This document shows positions 63,311 to 64,000 of a stretch of 64,000 nt of DNA, one piece after another; the stretch's first letter is position 1; each line of letters starts with the position of its first letter. The position numbers and the translations under genes are program-made. The notes beneath the pieces are model-generated. The model saw only the letters and a program-made list of their open reading frames with translations, did not search any database and was not told where the DNA came from. This DNA comes from Tepidanaerobacter syntrophicus (GTDB lineage Bacteria > Bacillota > Thermosediminibacteria > Thermosediminibacterales > Tepidanaerobacteraceae): the NCBI RefSeq assembly GCF_001485475.2, contig NZ_DF977001.1, forward strand, positions 372,001-436,000, written 5' to 3'.

Positions 63311-64000
63311 TTAATTCATTTTCACAGGTTTAAAATTGTCTGCTAAGGTATCCCAAAACGATGGGGTAGTATAGCCTAATCTCCATATGGCAATGCCTTT
63401 TAAGCCCTTTTGTAAAACCATTTTGGCCTTCGCATCTATTGAATAATCGCTTTCCATCCAAACTTCGTGTATCTGTCCATTCTCATCGGTATATTTTCCG
63501 TTAAGAAGTCCTGAAGTTTGATCAATGCTCATAGTTAAGTTATATTTTTCGGAAAGGTCATCTGCAAATTCAAGATAAGTTGTACCATTATTTTTTGCAA
63601 TAACAGAACTTCTCTTTCCATTTACCCAGTCGTATCCGTAGCAGCCAATACCAAGCACTATCTTTTCTGCAGGAATACGGGCTGTCGCGTAATTTACAAC
63701 TTCTTCTACCCAATCGATTCCCGATTGAGGACCTGGCACGCTTGGACTCTTATCATAGGCCATAAGCACTACAAAATCGGCATATTTGCCGAGAGTTGTA
63801 TAGTCGTATCCCGGCCTCCAGTCAACACTTTCTGTTTTTACAGGAAGCGAAAGACTCAATGATTTTCCCTGAGCTTTCAATTTTGCATAAAGACTTTTTA
63901 TAAATTCATTAAACTGATCTTTTCCTGAAGCTGTCACAGCTTCAAAATCAATATTTACACCATCAAAACCCTCGTCTGTTGCCATCTTGCTTATTTGATC
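63311..64000 (-). CDS. Glycoside hydrolase family 18 protein, cut by right edge
   Basis: The C-terminal 229 residues of a GH18 catalytic domain; the frame runs without a start to the right edge. The catalytic motif is present (FDGVNIDFE, matching DxxDxDxE), followed by FVVLMAYDKSPS and IAIWRLGYTTPSFWD. The WMESDYSIDAKAKMV block resembles the spore-cortex/YaaH-type GH18 group of Firmicutes, which hydrolyse cell-wall glucosaminyl bonds; N-terminal LysM or SLH domains may lie beyond the edge. Confidence 0.9.
   Translation of the reverse strand, partial: DQISKMATDEGFDGVNIDFEAVTASGKDQFNEFIKSLYAKLKAQGKSLSLSLPVKTESVDWRPGYDYTTLGKYADFVVLMAYDKSPSVPGPQSGIDWVEEVVNYATARIPAEKIVLGIGCYGYDWVNGKRSSVIAKNNGTTYLEFADDLSEKYNLTMSIDQTSGLLNGKYTDENGQIHEVWMESDYSIDAKAKMVLQKGLKGIAIWRLGYTTPSFWDTLADNFKPVKMN

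Overview
The window is a piece of a low-GC Gram-positive (Firmicutes/Clostridia) chromosome. The support is strong AGGAGG-type ribosome binding sites, many TTG starts, a CIRCE-controlled groESL operon, SLH and stalk-domain surface proteins, an Nfn-type transhydrogenase and 2-hydroxyacyl-CoA-dehydratase-type activases. The anaerobic energy genes suggest a fermentative or syntrophic anaerobe of the Thermosediminibacterales/Thermoanaerobacterales kind. A Tepidanaerobacter-like genus is only a guess; no rRNA or tRNA was seen to fix the identity.

Region 1 (1-8.3 kb, minus strand) is a catabolic operon: split transketolase (two genes), a short-chain dehydrogenase, a 3-hydroxyisobutyrate-dehydrogenase-family reductase and a TRAP transporter that runs off the left edge. 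A LacI-type repressor lies upstream. Three copies of a CGATTAAC operator-like palindrome sit just downstream of the tkt and lacI promoters. Two genes of the operon share an unusual hairpin lying between the Shine-Dalgarno sequence and the start codon.

Region 2 (8.6-20.9 kb) is accessory. After a secreted DUF4015-type protein come decayed surface-protein genes, a truncated replication-relaxation protein, a RusA-like ORF, a truncated tyrosine recombinase, RelB/YoeB, MazEF and VapBC modules, an orphan ribbon-helix-helix antitoxin and an Hfq-like ORF lacking a normal start. It looks like a degraded integrative or plasmid-like element. Two secreted proteins (one SLH, one with CARDB-like repeats) and a TM2 protein follow.

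Region 3 (21-28.8 kb) is about sensing and envelope: a chemoreceptor, a secreted FnIII/stalk-domain protein, a divergent ECF sigma/anti-sigma operon with two membrane proteins, and a MarR regulator next to an AhpD-like protein with a palindromic operator.

Region 4 (28.9-44.8 kb) is mostly core: iscR-iscS-iscU-mnmA, a DUF218 protein, an amidohydrolase, preT-preA with a DUF1097 membrane protein, mtnA, cstA with a LytS/LytTR two-component pair, and groES-groEL.

Region 5 (45-64 kb) holds a five-gene branched-chain amino acid ABC transporter, a 62-bp perfect palindrome between convergent genes, an EamA permease, FHA-FtsW-PBP, an alanine racemase, purK-purE, an activase plus two dehydratase-family proteins, nfnB-nfnA, a P-loop/Asp23 fusion protein and a GH18 protein cut by the right edge.
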